A stretch of DNA of 64,000 nt from Litoribacter ruber. Lineage in GTDB: Bacteria; Bacteroidota; Bacteroidia; Cytophagales; Cyclobacteriaceae. Below are positions 34,444-44,164 of this stretch, in pieces; position 1 is the stretch's first letter, and the number at the start of each line of letters is the position of its first letter. Position numbers and translations under genes: made by a program. The DNA is taken from positions 474,512-538,511 of the forward strand of contig NZ_JAHBGI010000001.1 in NCBI RefSeq assembly GCF_018500185.1, in the 5' to 3' direction. Under the pieces are notes generated by a model, which ran no database searches, was not told the origin of the DNA, and worked only from the letters and a program-made list of their open reading frames with translations.

Positions 34444-35340
34444 ATGATTAAGCGTACACTTTTCTTTGGAAATCCTGCTTACTTAAGCACGAAGAATGAA
34501 CAATTGGTTGTAACCTTTTCTGATGGGTCCCTTGAACCTAGAACGGTTCCCATAGAAGATGTGGGTGTTGTGGTTCTTGAGAATCAGCAGATCACGATTA
34601 CCAATGGGTTGTTGGCTAAGCTATCGGATAAGAAGATAGCCGTGATTTCCTGTAATCAACAACATCTTCCTTGTGGTTTGTTGTTGCCTATACATGGGCA
34701 CAGTGAGCAAACAGAACGAGCCCGGCATCAACTAAATGCTAGCCTGCCGCTCAAAAAATATCTATGGCAACAAACGGTCACTGCAAAAATCCAAAACCAG
34801 GCTTTTCTCTTAGAAGAAAAAGGCATCTCCGTTCAAAAACTTAAGCATCTTGCCAAGACGGTACAATCTGGTGATATTGGAAACAATGAAGCACAAGCAG
34901 CGGCATATTATTGGCAACATATTTTTCCTTTACCTGTGTTTAATAGGGCTCAAAAAGGAATTCCACCCAATAATTTGTTGAATTATGGTTATGCCATTTT
35001 AAGAGCCGTAGTAGCTAGAGCATTAGTGAGTTCTGGCTTGCTTCCTTCAGTGGGTATATGGCATAGAAATAAATATAATGCCTATTGCTTAGCTGATGAT
35101 ATTATGGAGCCCTATAGACCATTTGTAGATTTGGTTGTAAGCCATATTGTGGAAACCGAAGATAATTACGGTGAACTAAACACTTCCTTGAAAAAGGAGT
35201 TGCTAACCATACCGGCGCTGGATGTAACCATGGAAGGACAAAAAAGCCCTTTGCTTGTAGCGGTAAGTAGAACGACCAGTTCCTTGTTTGAGTGTTATTT
35301 GGGAACGAGCAGGAAAATTATTTACCCGGAATATGGATGA
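34444..35340 (+). CDS. cas1: Cas1 spacer-acquisition integrase
   Basis: 298 residues from the ATG at 34444 ([16 protein letters not shown]), the canonical Cas1 start. An upstream ATG at 34384 is not supported by the family. It contains '[23 protein letters not shown]', '[20 protein letters not shown]' with the conserved His and acidic metal ligands, and 'YRPFVDLVV'. It acts with Cas2 in inserting new spacers. It follows cas9 by 75 bp and overlaps cas2 by 8 nt (ATGGATGA), so the three are translated from one transcript. Confidence 0.96.
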   Translation: MIKRTLFFGNPAYLSTKNEQLVVTFSDGSLEPRTVPIEDVGVVVLENQQITITNGLLAKLSDKKIAVISCNQQHLPCGLLLPIHGHSEQTERARHQLNASLPLKKYLWQQTVTAKIQNQAFLLEEKGISVQKLKHLAKTVQSGDIGNNEAQAAAYYWQHIFPLPVFNRAQKGIPPNNLLNYGYAILRAVVARALVSSGLLPSVGIWHRNKYNAYCLADDIMEPYRPFVDLVVSHIVETEDNYGELNTSLKKELLTIPALDVTMEGQKSPLLVAVSRTTSSLFECYLGTSRKIIYPEYG

Positions 35341-35680
35341 AAGATTTTATTCACGTTTAAACCAATATAGGAGTTTGTGGGTGCTTGTATTTTTTGATTT
35401 ACCAACAGAGACCAGAAAAGAACGGAAGATCGCTACCTCCTTTCGCAAAAAGCTATTGGACGACGGTTTTGCTATGTTTCAATTCTCCATTTATATGAGG
35501 TTTTGTGCCAGTAGGGAAAATGCCGAAGTCCACGTAAAGCGGATACGTAAGAATCTTCCCAAGAAAGGCAAGGTGGGGATTATGCAAATAACAGACAGGC
35601 AATTTGGATTGATGGAGGTATTCCATGGAACAAAATTAGCAGAAAAGGAACAGCCTGTCCAGCAGTTAGAATTATTTTGA
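35333..35680 (+). CDS. cas2: Cas2
   Basis: 115 residues from the ATG at 35333, overlapping the cas1 stop. It has the ferredoxin-like Cas2 core: '[20 protein letters not shown]' with the conserved Asp after the first strand, then '[19 protein letters not shown]' and '[14 protein letters not shown]'. Structural partner of Cas1 in the integration complex. The CRISPR array starts 108 bp downstream. Confidence 0.96.
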   Translation: MDERFYSRLNQYRSLWVLVFFDLPTETRKERKIATSFRKKLLDDGFAMFQFSIYMRFCASRENAEVHVKRIRKNLPKKGKVGIMQITDRQFGLMEVFHGTKLAEKEQPVQQLELF

Positions 35681-35754
35681 AATCCAAAATTTAAGAAAGT
35701 TTGAAATTCCAGATCAAAAAATCAATTAATTTTCATTTCTGATTTTAGTGATAA

Positions 35755-35795
35755 ATCACAGCATACCAGATGGTTATCTAGGGGTATGCTGTGAT
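35755..35795. promoter_or_regulatory. Inverted repeat at the cas2-proximal array boundary
   Basis: ATCACAGCATACC (35755-35767) is the exact inverse of GGTATGCTGTGAT (35783-35795), which includes the first 8 nt of the first repeat. For leftward crRNA transcription this forms a 13-bp hairpin just after the last repeat and could end the transcript or mark the integration site. Confidence 0.5.
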
Positions 35796-38700
35796 ATCCT
35801 TAGTAAGGTACAATTTTGAAAGCAATTCACAACTCACCACCTTCACTAAATAAAGTCCCACCAGCTGTGATATCCTTAGTAAGGTACAATTTTGAAAGCA
35901 ATTCACAACCGGGTGGCAAACCTTCTGAAAGCCGTTAGGGCTGTGATATCCTTAGTAAGGTACAATTTTGAAAGCAATTCACAACTTGAGCCAATCCCTG
36001 ATGCGCTCCACCCTGGCTGTGATATCCTTAGTAAGGTACAATTTTGAAAGCAATTCCCAACTTGAGCCAATCCCTGATGCGCTCCACCCTGGCTGTGATA
36101 TCCTAAGTAAGGTACAATTTTGAAAGCAATTCCCAACTTGAGCCAATCCCTGATGCGCTCCACCCTGGCTGTGATATCCTAAGTAAGGTACAATTTTGAA
36201 AGCAATTCCCAACTTGAGCCAATCCCTGATGCGCTCCACCCTGGCTGTGATATCCTTAGTAAGGTACAATTTTGAAAGCAATTCACAACACTCGTTTATG
36301 ACTAAGTCATTGGTCACGTGCTGCGATATCCTTAGTAAGGTACAATTTTGAAAGCAATTCACAACGAAGTGGTCAGCGTGATTTGGGACACCCCTGCTGT
36401 GATATCCTTAGTAAGGTACAATTTTGAAAGCAAGTCACAACCCCTCAGCAACCACACAGCAACTTTTAATGGCTGTGATATCCTTAGTAAGGTACAATTT
36501 TGAAAGCAAGTCACAACCCCTCAGCAACCACACAGCAACTTTTAATGGCTGTGATATCCTTAGTAAGGTACAATTTTGAAAGCAATTCACAACCCCTCAG
36601 CAACCACACAGCAACTTTTAATGGCTGTGATATCCTTAGTAAGGTACAATTTTGAAAGCAATTCACAACGAAGAGGTAAGCGTGATTTGGGACACCCCTG
36701 CTGTGATATCCTTAGTAAGGTACAATTTTGAAAGCAATTCACAACCGGATATTGACATCGCTCATGTCGTCAGCAAGCTGTGATATCCTTAGTAAGGTAC
36801 AATTTTGAAAGCAATTCACAACAGGTCAATCGGGTTGATCACAACCCCAGCGGCTGTGATATCCTTAGTAAGGTACAATTTTGAAAGCAATTCACAACGG
36901 CGTTCGTGCGCGCCGTTGTGGTGTTTGTGCTGTGATATCCTTAGTAAGGTACAATTTTGATAGCAATTCACAACTTTCCGCCGATGGCATACCCGGGCCG
37001 AGGGGCTGTGATATCCTTAGTAAGGTCCAATTTTGAAAGCAATTCACAACTTTCCGCCGATGGCATACCCGGGCCGAGGGGCTGTGATATCCTTAGTAAG
37101 GTACAATTTTGAAAGCAATTCACAACTTTCCGCCGATGGCATACCCGGGCCGATGGGCTGTGATATCCTTAGTAAGGTACAATTTTGAAAGCAATTCACA
37201 ACAGGTCAATCGGCTTGATCACAACCCCAGCGGCTGTGATATCCTTAGTAAGGTACAAATTTGAAAGCAATTCACTACGGAGTTCTTTCGCCCCTTTTTG
37301 TTGTTTGTGCTGTGATATCCTTAGTAAGGGACAATTTTGAAAGCAATTCACAACGGAGTTCGTGCGCGCCGGTTTGGTGTTTGTGCTGTGATATCCTTAG
37401 TAAGGGACAATTTTGAAAGCAATTCACAACGGAGTTCGTGCGCGCCGGTTTGGTGTTTGTGCTGTGATATCCTTAGTAAGGTACAATTTTGAAAGCAATT
37501 CACAACGGAGTTCGTGCGCGCCGTTTTGGTGTTTGTGCTGTGATATCCTTAGTAAGGTACAATTTTGAAAGCAATTCACAACTAGGATTCGAGTAGCCTG
37601 TAGTACTTCTCTGCTGTGATATCCTTAGTAAGGTACAATTTTGAAAGCAATTCACAACGACTAGGACGGTGATCATTGGATTCTGGTTGCTGTGATATCC
37701 TTAGTAAGGTACAATTTTGAAAGCAATTCACATCGACTAGGACGGTGATCATTGGATTCTGGTTGCTGTGCTATCCTTAGTAAGGTTCAATTTTGAAAGC
37801 AATTCACAACGGTTTGGATGTATGGGCTTTTTCGGCGCTGGCTGTGATATCCTAAGTAAGGTACAATTTTGAAAGCAATTCACAACGACTAGGACGGTGA
37901 TCATTGGATTCTGGGTGCTGTGATATCCTTAGTAAGGTACAATTTTGAAAGCAATTCACAACGGGTTGGATGTATGGGCTTTTTCGGCGCTGGCTGTGAT
38001 ATCCTTAGTAAGGTACAATTTTGAAAGCAATTCACAACGGTAACAGCCACGTTGCGGCAACCCAGCAGCTGTGATATCCTTAGTAAGGTACAATTTTGAA
38101 AGCAATTCACAACCTAGCCAGGAAATTCAAGCCCATCTCCCAGCTGTGATATCCTTAGTAAGGTACAATTTTGAAAGCAATTCACAACATGTTGATCCGG
38201 AAATTTACCCGGAGATTTGCTGTGATATCCTTAGTAAGGTACAATTTTGAAAGCAATTCACAACATGGTCAAGATCATTCAGGGGGAAGGTGACGCTGTG
38301 ATATCCTTAGTAAGGTACAATTTTGAAAGCAATTCACAACAACCGGTGAAGAAAGACTTAAACCCACCTTGCTGTGATATCCTTAGTAAGGTACAATTTT
38401 GAAAGCAATTCACAACACATCCACGCAGCTATAAAAGGGCCGGACAGCTGTGATATCCTTAGTAAGGTACAATTTTGAAAGCAATTCACCACGGCATTTG
38501 TGTTGTTTTGGTTCAAAAACTGGCTGTGATATCCTTAGTAAGGTGCAATTTTGAAAGCAATTCACAACACATCCACGCAGCTATAAAAGGGCCGGACAGC
38601 TGTGATATCCTTAGTAAGGTACAATTTTGAAAGCAATTCACAACGGCATTTGTGTTGTTTTGGTTCAAAAACTGGCTGTGATATCCTTAGTAAGGTGCAA

Positions 38701-38796
38701 TTTTGAAAGCAATTCACAACTTAGCCTTCTGGCTCTTCACTAGCAAACGTACTGTGATATCCTTAGTAAGGTACAATTTTGAAAGCATTCCATAAC
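35788..38796 (-). CRISPR. Type II-C CRISPR array, 40 repeats and 39 spacers
   Basis: Repeats are 46 nt, spaced 75-77 nt, with spacers of 29-31 nt (mostly 30). On the plus strand a repeat begins GCTGTGATATCCTTAGTAAG and ends GAAAGCAATTCACAAC. The tracrRNA anti-repeat and the II-C rule that the guide lies 5' of GTTGTG place transcription on the minus strand. The rightmost repeat (38751-38796) is degenerate (starts A, ends CATTCCATAAC). Each repeat contains, on the minus strand, TTG-N19-TACCTTAC, a near-consensus Bacteroidota promoter, so crRNAs may be started inside repeats as in Neisseria II-C. Several spacers occur two to four times, some with point differences. Confidence 0.97.
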
Positions 38797-39271
38797 TATC
38801 AAATTGAGATTTTCCACTGTGAAATTTATAGAAACATGCATTTAAGATGCTTATTCCACACTCCTTTAAAGAAATATATTATCAGTAAGGTCTAAATAGG
38901 TTCTATCCTAAAAAAAATCTAAGACTCCTGGCAAGATCAGATAGGGCATCAGAAATGGTATTTGTATCCTATTAAAATATTATGTAGCCCATTTAAAACC
39001 AATTTCTTCTCTTAATAACCGGACTTTTTTTTAATCGTTGATTAACTGCTGGGTAGGATTTCATGGCAGTACATCAATTTTGAAAAGTAAGTTATCTTAT
39101 GTATTTTGACTATAAGTATTAAGTTCTTTCCAAAAAGATCATTCTGATTCAACTGAGTCCAATAGAATTACCAGATTTGGAGGTGATTAATATTGAAGTG
39201 GGATACGGGCTAGGTTGGTTGGAAGTCTCCTGCAAATCGGTTAAGGATAGGTATCGAATCAATTATTTACT
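38797..39271. other. Region right of the CRISPR array
   Basis: About 475 bp, AT-rich, no open frame of note. For leftward array transcription it would be the upstream (leader) side, and the adjacent repeat is the most degenerate. 'ccagatttggaggtgattaa' near 39170 and 'gtattaagttctttcc' near 39115 are single-copy. Nothing recognised. Confidence 0.4.
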
Positions 39272-39697
39272 GTGGAGTTTAATGGAGTTGAAAAATATAA
39301 ATTAAAAATGACAGCAGAACAATCATTTGATCGGAGAATTAAAAAATTTCTTCATGAACAACCAAATTCAGATGCTTCAAAAACAATCCTGAAGATTGAA
39401 AAACTCTACCCAGGCTTCAAGAGTTATTATGCACTCTTCGATGACTTCTTGTATAAATTGGGATTGGTAATGAATGCCCAGATAATAGTAAACAAGAACT
39501 ACAAAACCATTGGATATATTCCTTCCATTAAGTATTATCCAGAGAACCTGCTGAATGAAGAACCTCGAATTGAAAAACTTATCAGCGAACTATCTCCTTT
39601 AAGTCTAGAAAGTTCATATGAGTTTTTGGCAAAAGAAATTCTCTATAGAATAATGAAGGTTCGCGATCTCAATTCCATAATTATGAATAAAAATTAA
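39272..39697 (+). CDS. Hypothetical protein
   Basis: Up to 141 residues with a GTG start at 39272. The first ATG is at 39308, giving 129 residues (MTAEQSFDRRIKKF), and is equally possible. Predicted mostly alpha-helical and soluble, with charged helices ('ILKIEKLYPGFKSYYALFDDFLYKLG') and no signal peptide. No domain recognised. It lies just beyond the CRISPR array, in low-GC accessory DNA. Function unknown. Confidence 0.5.
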   Translation: MEFNGVEKYKLKMTAEQSFDRRIKKFLHEQPNSDASKTILKIEKLYPGFKSYYALFDDFLYKLGLVMNAQIIVNKNYKTIGYIPSIKYYPENLLNEEPRIEKLISELSPLSLESSYEFLAKEILYRIMKVRDLNSIIMNKN

Positions 39698-39926
39698 TAC
39701 CGAAAATTTAGGACACCCCTTTAGTTACCCAATCTCTATTACAGGGTGGGGGAGTCGGGGTCAATAGAAAAACATTAAACCATTTCCTTCTCTTCCCAAG
39801 AGGGACAAAGCATAGGATAAGTTTTGGAAATACGGCGCTTCCTTTTCGGATACCATCTGGTAAGGTCATTGTAAATTAAACTATTATATTTGCTTTATCG
39901 TTACAAAATTATAAACCATTTATGCC

Positions 39927-40145
39927 ATGAAGAAAAAGCCTAAAAAAAGGAAAAAAAGCCCTTTGAATGAAGGAATGGAAACATCTTTTAGCATTATGGG
40001 GGAAGGTCTTTCTCAAAGAAAGAGTGATAACCTTGAATCTAGCTGGTTTAATGTGGGGATTTATTTTAAAAGGGCCATGAATAATGTGTCGGTTAATAGA
40101 GGATTAGGAAGTAGATTTTCTGAGGATGAATTAGAAACTTATTAA
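39927..40145 (+). CDS. Small basic hypothetical protein
   Basis: 72 residues with a strongly basic N terminus (MKKKPKKRKKSPLNEG) followed by 'METSFSIMGEGLSQRKSDNL'. No domain recognised. Followed after 11 bp by another small frame (40157-40297) that also starts with a Lys/Pro/Asn-rich segment and 'NEG', so the two may form a small operon or be diverged duplicates at their N termini. Could bind nucleic acid, but that is only a guess from charge. Confidence 0.4.
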   Translation: MKKKPKKRKKSPLNEGMETSFSIMGEGLSQRKSDNLESSWFNVGIYFKRAMNNVSVNRGLGSRFSEDELETY

Positions 40146-40156
40146 TTTTTCAAGAA

Positions 40157-40297
40157 ATGTCCAAAAAGCCTAATAATGAAGGTATAACAAAACAAATAAA
40201 AGCTGAATTTCCTAAACTTGGAAGTCAGGAGGCCCGCAAAATTGTTCAAATCGTTTCCCCCCTGTTTTCGACAGTCGTCAGTCGCGTTTTTGATTAA
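40157..40297 (+). CDS. Small hypothetical protein (46 aa)
   Basis: ATG at 40157, TAA at 40295-40297. Reads MSKKPNNEGITKQIKAEFPK then a hydrophobic end 'IVQIVSPLFSTVVSRVFD'. It is in line with the gene at 39927 and shares a similar opening. Too short for a family call. Confidence 0.3.
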   Translation: MSKKPNNEGITKQIKAEFPKLGSQEARKIVQIVSPLFSTVVSRVFD

Positions 40298-40339
40298 TTA
40301 AATGATTTTCAATTAAATCATAGTTTTTAGTGGGTGATA

Positions 40340-40823
40340 ATGGGTGTCCCAGCCTTCTTTTTTCTTATTTTCATCTATGTTGTCCGGAAAAAAACCAATA
40401 AAAGCAGAAAAATCAGCGTCAAGGTAATCGAGAAAAAATCTGGTAAATATATAGTCGTCAAAACTGTCGGCAGCAGCTCGGATTTTAAATCAGTAGAAAG
40501 ATTTGTCAAGGAGGGAGACGAGAACAGTGGATTAAGTCCTAGCGTGGACTTCTGGAGCTCACATTCAATAACGCAAAGCAGGCGGTTCAAAACGTTCTGG
40601 ACGATATTGCAGGAATTACGGTAACCGGATCAGAGCTTTTGTTGGGAAAAATTGTTATATGATTGGCTTTAACACCGTCGAGGATGTACTATTGCAGAAG
40701 ACCGGCGGTAAGGGCCAAAAATCAAAGGTTCTTTCACTTAAGCTGTGCAACGGGGAGAGCACCATCCTGGATTGGGAAGAAGGGCTCAAAATGGTTGTCA
40801 GCTATTTTGAGAAGCGGGCCTGA
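40340..40823 (+). pseudogene. IS1634-like transposase remnant with frameshifts
   Basis: The first frame reads 'YVVRKKTNKSRKISVKVIEK' 'KSGKYIVVKTVGSSSD', the usual N terminus of IS1634-family (IS4-superfamily) transposases of Bacteroidota. The frame then shifts at about 40550 ('NNAKQAVQNVLDDIAGITVT' 'GSELLLGKI') and again near 40658 ('MIGFNTVEDVLLQKTGGKGQ'), ending at TGA 40821-40823. The DDE core is absent, so the element is dead. Confidence 0.7.
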
Positions 40824-41128
40824 AAAGACCGGTCCAACAGGGAAAGGGGCCTGTTTAGCTTTGGGTATCCCAGCGCTGAAAACAGGTAAATAGAAAAAAT
40901 ATAGCTTAACTGGCTGGAAAACAAATGATTGTGGAAAATTTTAATTTTTTTTACTAAAAAATTTGTTTTATTTAAGGATTGAATTTATTTTTAACACACT
41001 AAAGAATTCTTTTTCGTTGGGGCCCCAATGTTTTTTGCTTAAAGGCTATATTATTTAAACTGTGTGCCTTTGAGGTAGTTTTTGTTATTATCTTATTTTT
41101 AATAAATTTTTAAACAAATCAAAAAATC
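40824..41128. other. Upstream region of small exported peptide gene
   Basis: 305 bp, AT-rich, without a gene. The stretch 'tttttgttattatcttattt' before the ATG at 41129 is promoter-like, but I cannot place a consensus -7 box with confidence. Confidence 0.35.
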
Positions 41129-41350
41129 ATGAAAAAAACTAATTTATTCTTGGCGTCAACCCTTTTGCTGGGGTTGGGAATGTTTGGAACTTCCATAACT
41201 ACATTTGGTGGTGGTAGAGGTAGTGCAGAAACTCGGATGGAAGACTCAAGATGTGAATCTGGAGTCGCCCGCTCTTGCGTGGGAGATGGTAATTTATGTT
41301 CTATAACTATAGGCTTTGATTGCGAGTTAGCCAGTGTTGACCCTGGGTAA
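41129..41350 (+). CDS. Small Cys-containing exported peptide
   Basis: 73 residues. Signal peptide 'MKKTNLFLASTLLLGLGMFG' with cleavage probably near residue 26, then a ~45-residue mature part with four Cys ('DSRCESGVARSCVGDGNLCS', 'GFDCELAS'). Such short exported peptides (NVEALA-like or DUF6520-like groups) often head operons with DUF4221/beta-propeller proteins in Bacteroidota. A strong terminator-like hairpin (41398-41427) separates it from the next gene, implying that the peptide is made in excess of the downstream proteins. Function unknown. Confidence 0.65.
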   Translation: MKKTNLFLASTLLLGLGMFGTSITTFGGGRGSAETRMEDSRCESGVARSCVGDGNLCSITIGFDCELASVDPG

Positions 41351-41397
41351 TTAAATACATGATAATACAAGGTGTTTAGAATATTGATTATAATTAT

Positions 41398-41427
41398 AAG
41401 TGAACCCTATTATGGGTTCACTTTTTA
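41398..41427 (+). terminator. Intrinsic terminator (partial readthrough expected)
   Basis: AAGTGAACCC (41398-41407) and GGGTTCACTT (41414-41423) form a 10-bp stem with a 6-nt loop, followed by TTTT. It sits 47 nt after the peptide stop and 14 nt before the next ATG, so it probably attenuates the downstream operon. Confidence 0.8.
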
Positions 41428-41440
41428 AAATTTAAAAAAT

Positions 41441-42604
41441 ATGAAAATCTTATTTTTTTCTCTTCTGATCTTTGTTTTTTATTCTTGTCAAACAAATTCC
41501 TTCACATTCGAGAATGATGAATTATTTGATTCTTCAAATATTGTTCATAAAGAATTGACTCTTAATTTAAAAGAGAAACTTATTATAGAGTCAGATGATA
41601 GTTTTCCAAATTATAATTATTTAGATTATGTAAAATTTGGAGATTCTAATTGTCTTCTTGGTTTTGATAATATTTCATTAATTATTGATTTTATTGACCT
41701 TAATAAAAAGGAGATAGTAAATAGAATGTTTCTTGGAAGCAAAAAGGAATTCTCCTTCAATTCACCTCAAGAAATCTTCTATCATTCAGAAGATTCAATA
41801 TATTTATTTGCTCCAGGAGGTAATTTAACAAGAATAAATTCCCAAAGTGATATATTGGAACATATTAAAATAAACAAGGAAATAAAGCAGACGAATGAAA
41901 TTGCTGGCGTAGATCCTTTAAGTAATTCCCAGAGCTTTTTCGTGTTAAATTCAAAATTATATATCAGGTCATTTCCTAAATTAGATTGGAGTAAAGATTA
42001 TAAGTACTACCAAAAACCTTCGCTTATTAAACTTAACTCCGATTTTACTTATGAGCCAATTATAGGATTTCCTAATTACATGAGTTTGAGTAAAGGTATT
42101 TATTTCGTAAATGATTATAGGTATTCCTTTACAAAAAACTTAGATAATTCAAAAATTTTAATATCTTATAGAAGAGATCCTTGTATTTATATATATGACT
42201 TGAAAGATAAAACCATAGAAAACAAATTTTCAAAAAGTGTGTTTTTAAATGAGTTTAAGCTTATTGAAAGAGGCTATAATCCTCAAGCGGAAACAAATGT
42301 TTTAATTGAGAATGGTATCTATCACAATATATATAAAGATTACGAAAATAATTTTTATTATCGAATTGTTTCACATTCTCAACAATTGAAAAATGATTCA
42401 GGATATTTAAATAATGCTGGAGTAAAAAATTTCTCAATTATTGTTCATGATGATCAGTTTAATTATTTAGGAGAAGCGAAAGTTCCCGATGGTAGGAATT
42501 ATACTTATTTAATGATGAGTCCTACCGATAAAGGAATAGTGTTTTTAAATAGAAAATCATCTCAATCCCAATTAGAATTAGATTTTTATGAAATTATTTT
42601 TTAA
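41441..42604 (+). CDS. DUF4221-like lipoprotein (beta-propeller type)
   Basis: 387 residues with a lipoprotein signal (MKILFFSLLIFVFYSCQTN, lipobox FYSC). The remainder is beta-rich with propeller-like blades ('NSPQEIFYHSEDSIYLFAPG', 'GIYHNIYKDYENNFYYRIVS'), as in DUF4221 / 6-bladed beta-propeller proteins of Bacteroidota. Paralogue of the protein at 43058-44164, sharing 'YHNI...FYRIV' and the final 'SSHxxIxFLN'-type segment. It overlaps the next gene by 17 nt. Likely anchored to a membrane facing the periplasm or surface. Role unknown, perhaps linked to the Cys peptide upstream. Confidence 0.65.
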   Translation: MKILFFSLLIFVFYSCQTNSFTFENDELFDSSNIVHKELTLNLKEKLIIESDDSFPNYNYLDYVKFGDSNCLLGFDNISLIIDFIDLNKKEIVNRMFLGSKKEFSFNSPQEIFYHSEDSIYLFAPGGNLTRINSQSDILEHIKINKEIKQTNEIAGVDPLSNSQSFFVLNSKLYIRSFPKLDWSKDYKYYQKPSLIKLNSDFTYEPIIGFPNYMSLSKGIYFVNDYRYSFTKNLDNSKILISYRRDPCIYIYDLKDKTIENKFSKSVFLNEFKLIERGYNPQAETNVLIENGIYHNIYKDYENNFYYRIVSHSQQLKNDSGYLNNAGVKNFSIIVHDDQFNYLGEAKVPDGRNYTYLMMSPTDKGIVFLNRKSSQSQLELDFYEIIF

Positions 42605-43058
42605 AACCCTATTTGTGTCTATTTGTTTAATTAATATGATAGGGTGTGACTATTCGTTTGAAAAGTACATTTATGGTGACAACTTTAAAACTTATCTCAA
42701 AAAAGAGTTTTATTTTGATTTAGATGATAAACACTTTTATTATTTAATTGATTTAGAAGGTTGTAGTTCCTGTGTTCAGAAAAATCTAGATATGCTTGAG
42801 GAATTAGTTTCCACAAATAGTTTGAAAGATGATGTGTTTATTATTTTTATAGGTTCATTATATATAAAGGATTTGGAGGGTAAATTTGAAACTATTTTCT
42901 TAAATTCTAAATGCTTAATAGATGATCAGGGGAAAGCTTTTTTATACGAATTGGGATTAAGTAAACCTCTTCTTATAAAAAGTGATAGTAATCATTATAA
43001 ATCTTGGTTGGTTAGTGATTTTGAAATTGATAAAGTTAAATCTTTTATTAAAAAATAA
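42588..43058 (+). CDS. Thioredoxin-fold lipoprotein
   Basis: 156 residues with a lipoprotein signal (MKLFFKTLFVSICLINMIGC, Cys at 20). The mature part has a thioredoxin-like fold with a CxxC-type motif 'LIDLEGCSSCVQKNLDMLEEL' and 'CLIDDQGKAFLYELGLSKPLLI' (the region of the cis-Pro). It overlaps the preceding gene and shares the A of TAATG with the next, so the three form one translation unit. A likely role is disulfide chemistry on the Cys-containing peptide encoded at 41129. This is inferred from position. Confidence 0.7.
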   Translation: MKLFFKTLFVSICLINMIGCDYSFEKYIYGDNFKTYLKKEFYFDLDDKHFYYLIDLEGCSSCVQKNLDMLEELVSTNSLKDDVFIIFIGSLYIKDLEGKFETIFLNSKCLIDDQGKAFLYELGLSKPLLIKSDSNHYKSWLVSDFEIDKVKSFIKK

Positions 43059-44164
43059 TGAGATGTTTGTGTTTTTTTCTTTTAACAATTTGTTTGTCTT
43101 GTAGTAAATATTTGGATGAATATGATCGGATACAGTTTGAAAATGGTGAAATTAGAATAGATGTAAGTGAAGGTCAAAACTCATATAGCCGCTATAAGTA
43201 TTGGACAAATGGAAACGATGAATACCTGTATGCCTTTGATTTAATAAATTCAAAGATTGATGTTTTTGATTGGGGCGGAAAGATATATAAAGAAACTGTT
43301 AAATTTCCAGATGTTCCTGAAATGATTGGTTTTACTCCATCAGAATTTCATGTAATTAGCTTCGATTCAATTTATTTAGCTGACCAAATTGGGCGACTTT
43401 TTTTGATAAGTAGTAAAGGGGAACTTATTCAAAAGTTTCAAATTAATAATTTTATTAATGATCATTATGAATTTAATCCAAGTAACAACAATGATAATTA
43501 TGTTATATTGAATTCCATTGTTTATTGTAGGGTAAGTCCATTTCGCGATGTTAAAACTAGTAAATCTTTTTACCGTTCTCCGTTTATTGCAAGAATTGAT
43601 TTAAATAATATTAACTTGACGTCTTATTTTGGGATTTTTCCTGAAGACATAATGAATTCTATCCAATATCGTTTTAATGACCATAAACTGATGTTTTCTT
43701 TGGGCTTGTTTGATGAAAATGAAATTTTGGTTTCATTTAGAAATTCCGAAATTATTCATCGATATATAAATCAAAATCTTTATTCAAGCAAACCGATAAA
43801 ATCAAAATATAAATCTGTTTTTAGTAATAACAAAAATAATAATAAAACTGAACTTGAATCAATGGTTGAATATGGTTTTTACCATAATATTGTGCCGATT
43901 CTTAAAGACTCAATCTATTTTCGAATAGTTGTGCCTTCACAGGAATTATTGGATTCTAATAAAAAAATGAATAGTGCAGCTCACAGGCCTTTTTCAATTC
44001 AAAAATTGGATAAGTGCCTTAATTTAGTGTCAGAAAGTTTTTATGAAAGTAAAGAAAAAAAGTTATCGTTTTTAAATTTTTTTTCTTCCCATGATAGCAT
44101 ATTTATTCAAACTGAAAGTGATAATGAAGATTTCTTAATATTCAAAGAAATTATTCTTAACTAG
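43058..44164 (+). CDS. DUF4221-like lipoprotein, paralogue
   Basis: 368 residues with a lipoprotein-type N terminus (MRCLCFFLLTICLSCSKYLD, lipobox LSCS). Beta-rich, with 'MIGFTPSEFHVISFDSIYLA', 'YGFYHNIVPILKDSIYFRIV' and a C-terminal 'FFSSHDSIFIQTESDNEDFL' segment parallel to the protein at 41441. It starts at the TAATG junction with the thioredoxin-fold gene and ends the operon. Low GC suggests acquisition. Function unknown. Confidence 0.65.
   Translation: MRCLCFFLLTICLSCSKYLDEYDRIQFENGEIRIDVSEGQNSYSRYKYWTNGNDEYLYAFDLINSKIDVFDWGGKIYKETVKFPDVPEMIGFTPSEFHVISFDSIYLADQIGRLFLISSKGELIQKFQINNFINDHYEFNPSNNNDNYVILNSIVYCRVSPFRDVKTSKSFYRSPFIARIDLNNINLTSYFGIFPEDIMNSIQYRFNDHKLMFSLGLFDENEILVSFRNSEIIHRYINQNLYSSKPIKSKYKSVFSNNKNNNKTELESMVEYGFYHNIVPILKDSIYFRIVVPSQELLDSNKKMNSAAHRPFSIQKLDKCLNLVSESFYESKEKKLSFLNFFSSHDSIFIQTESDNEDFLIFKEIILN

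Noticed and set aside
35681..38796. csn2 or cas4 gene (type II-A or II-B assignment)
   Set aside because: No frame follows cas2 other than repeat artefacts. The array begins 108 bp after cas2, consistent with II-C.
40375..40893. Intact transposase gene
   Set aside because: Two frameshifts and loss of the catalytic core leave only an N-terminal remnant.
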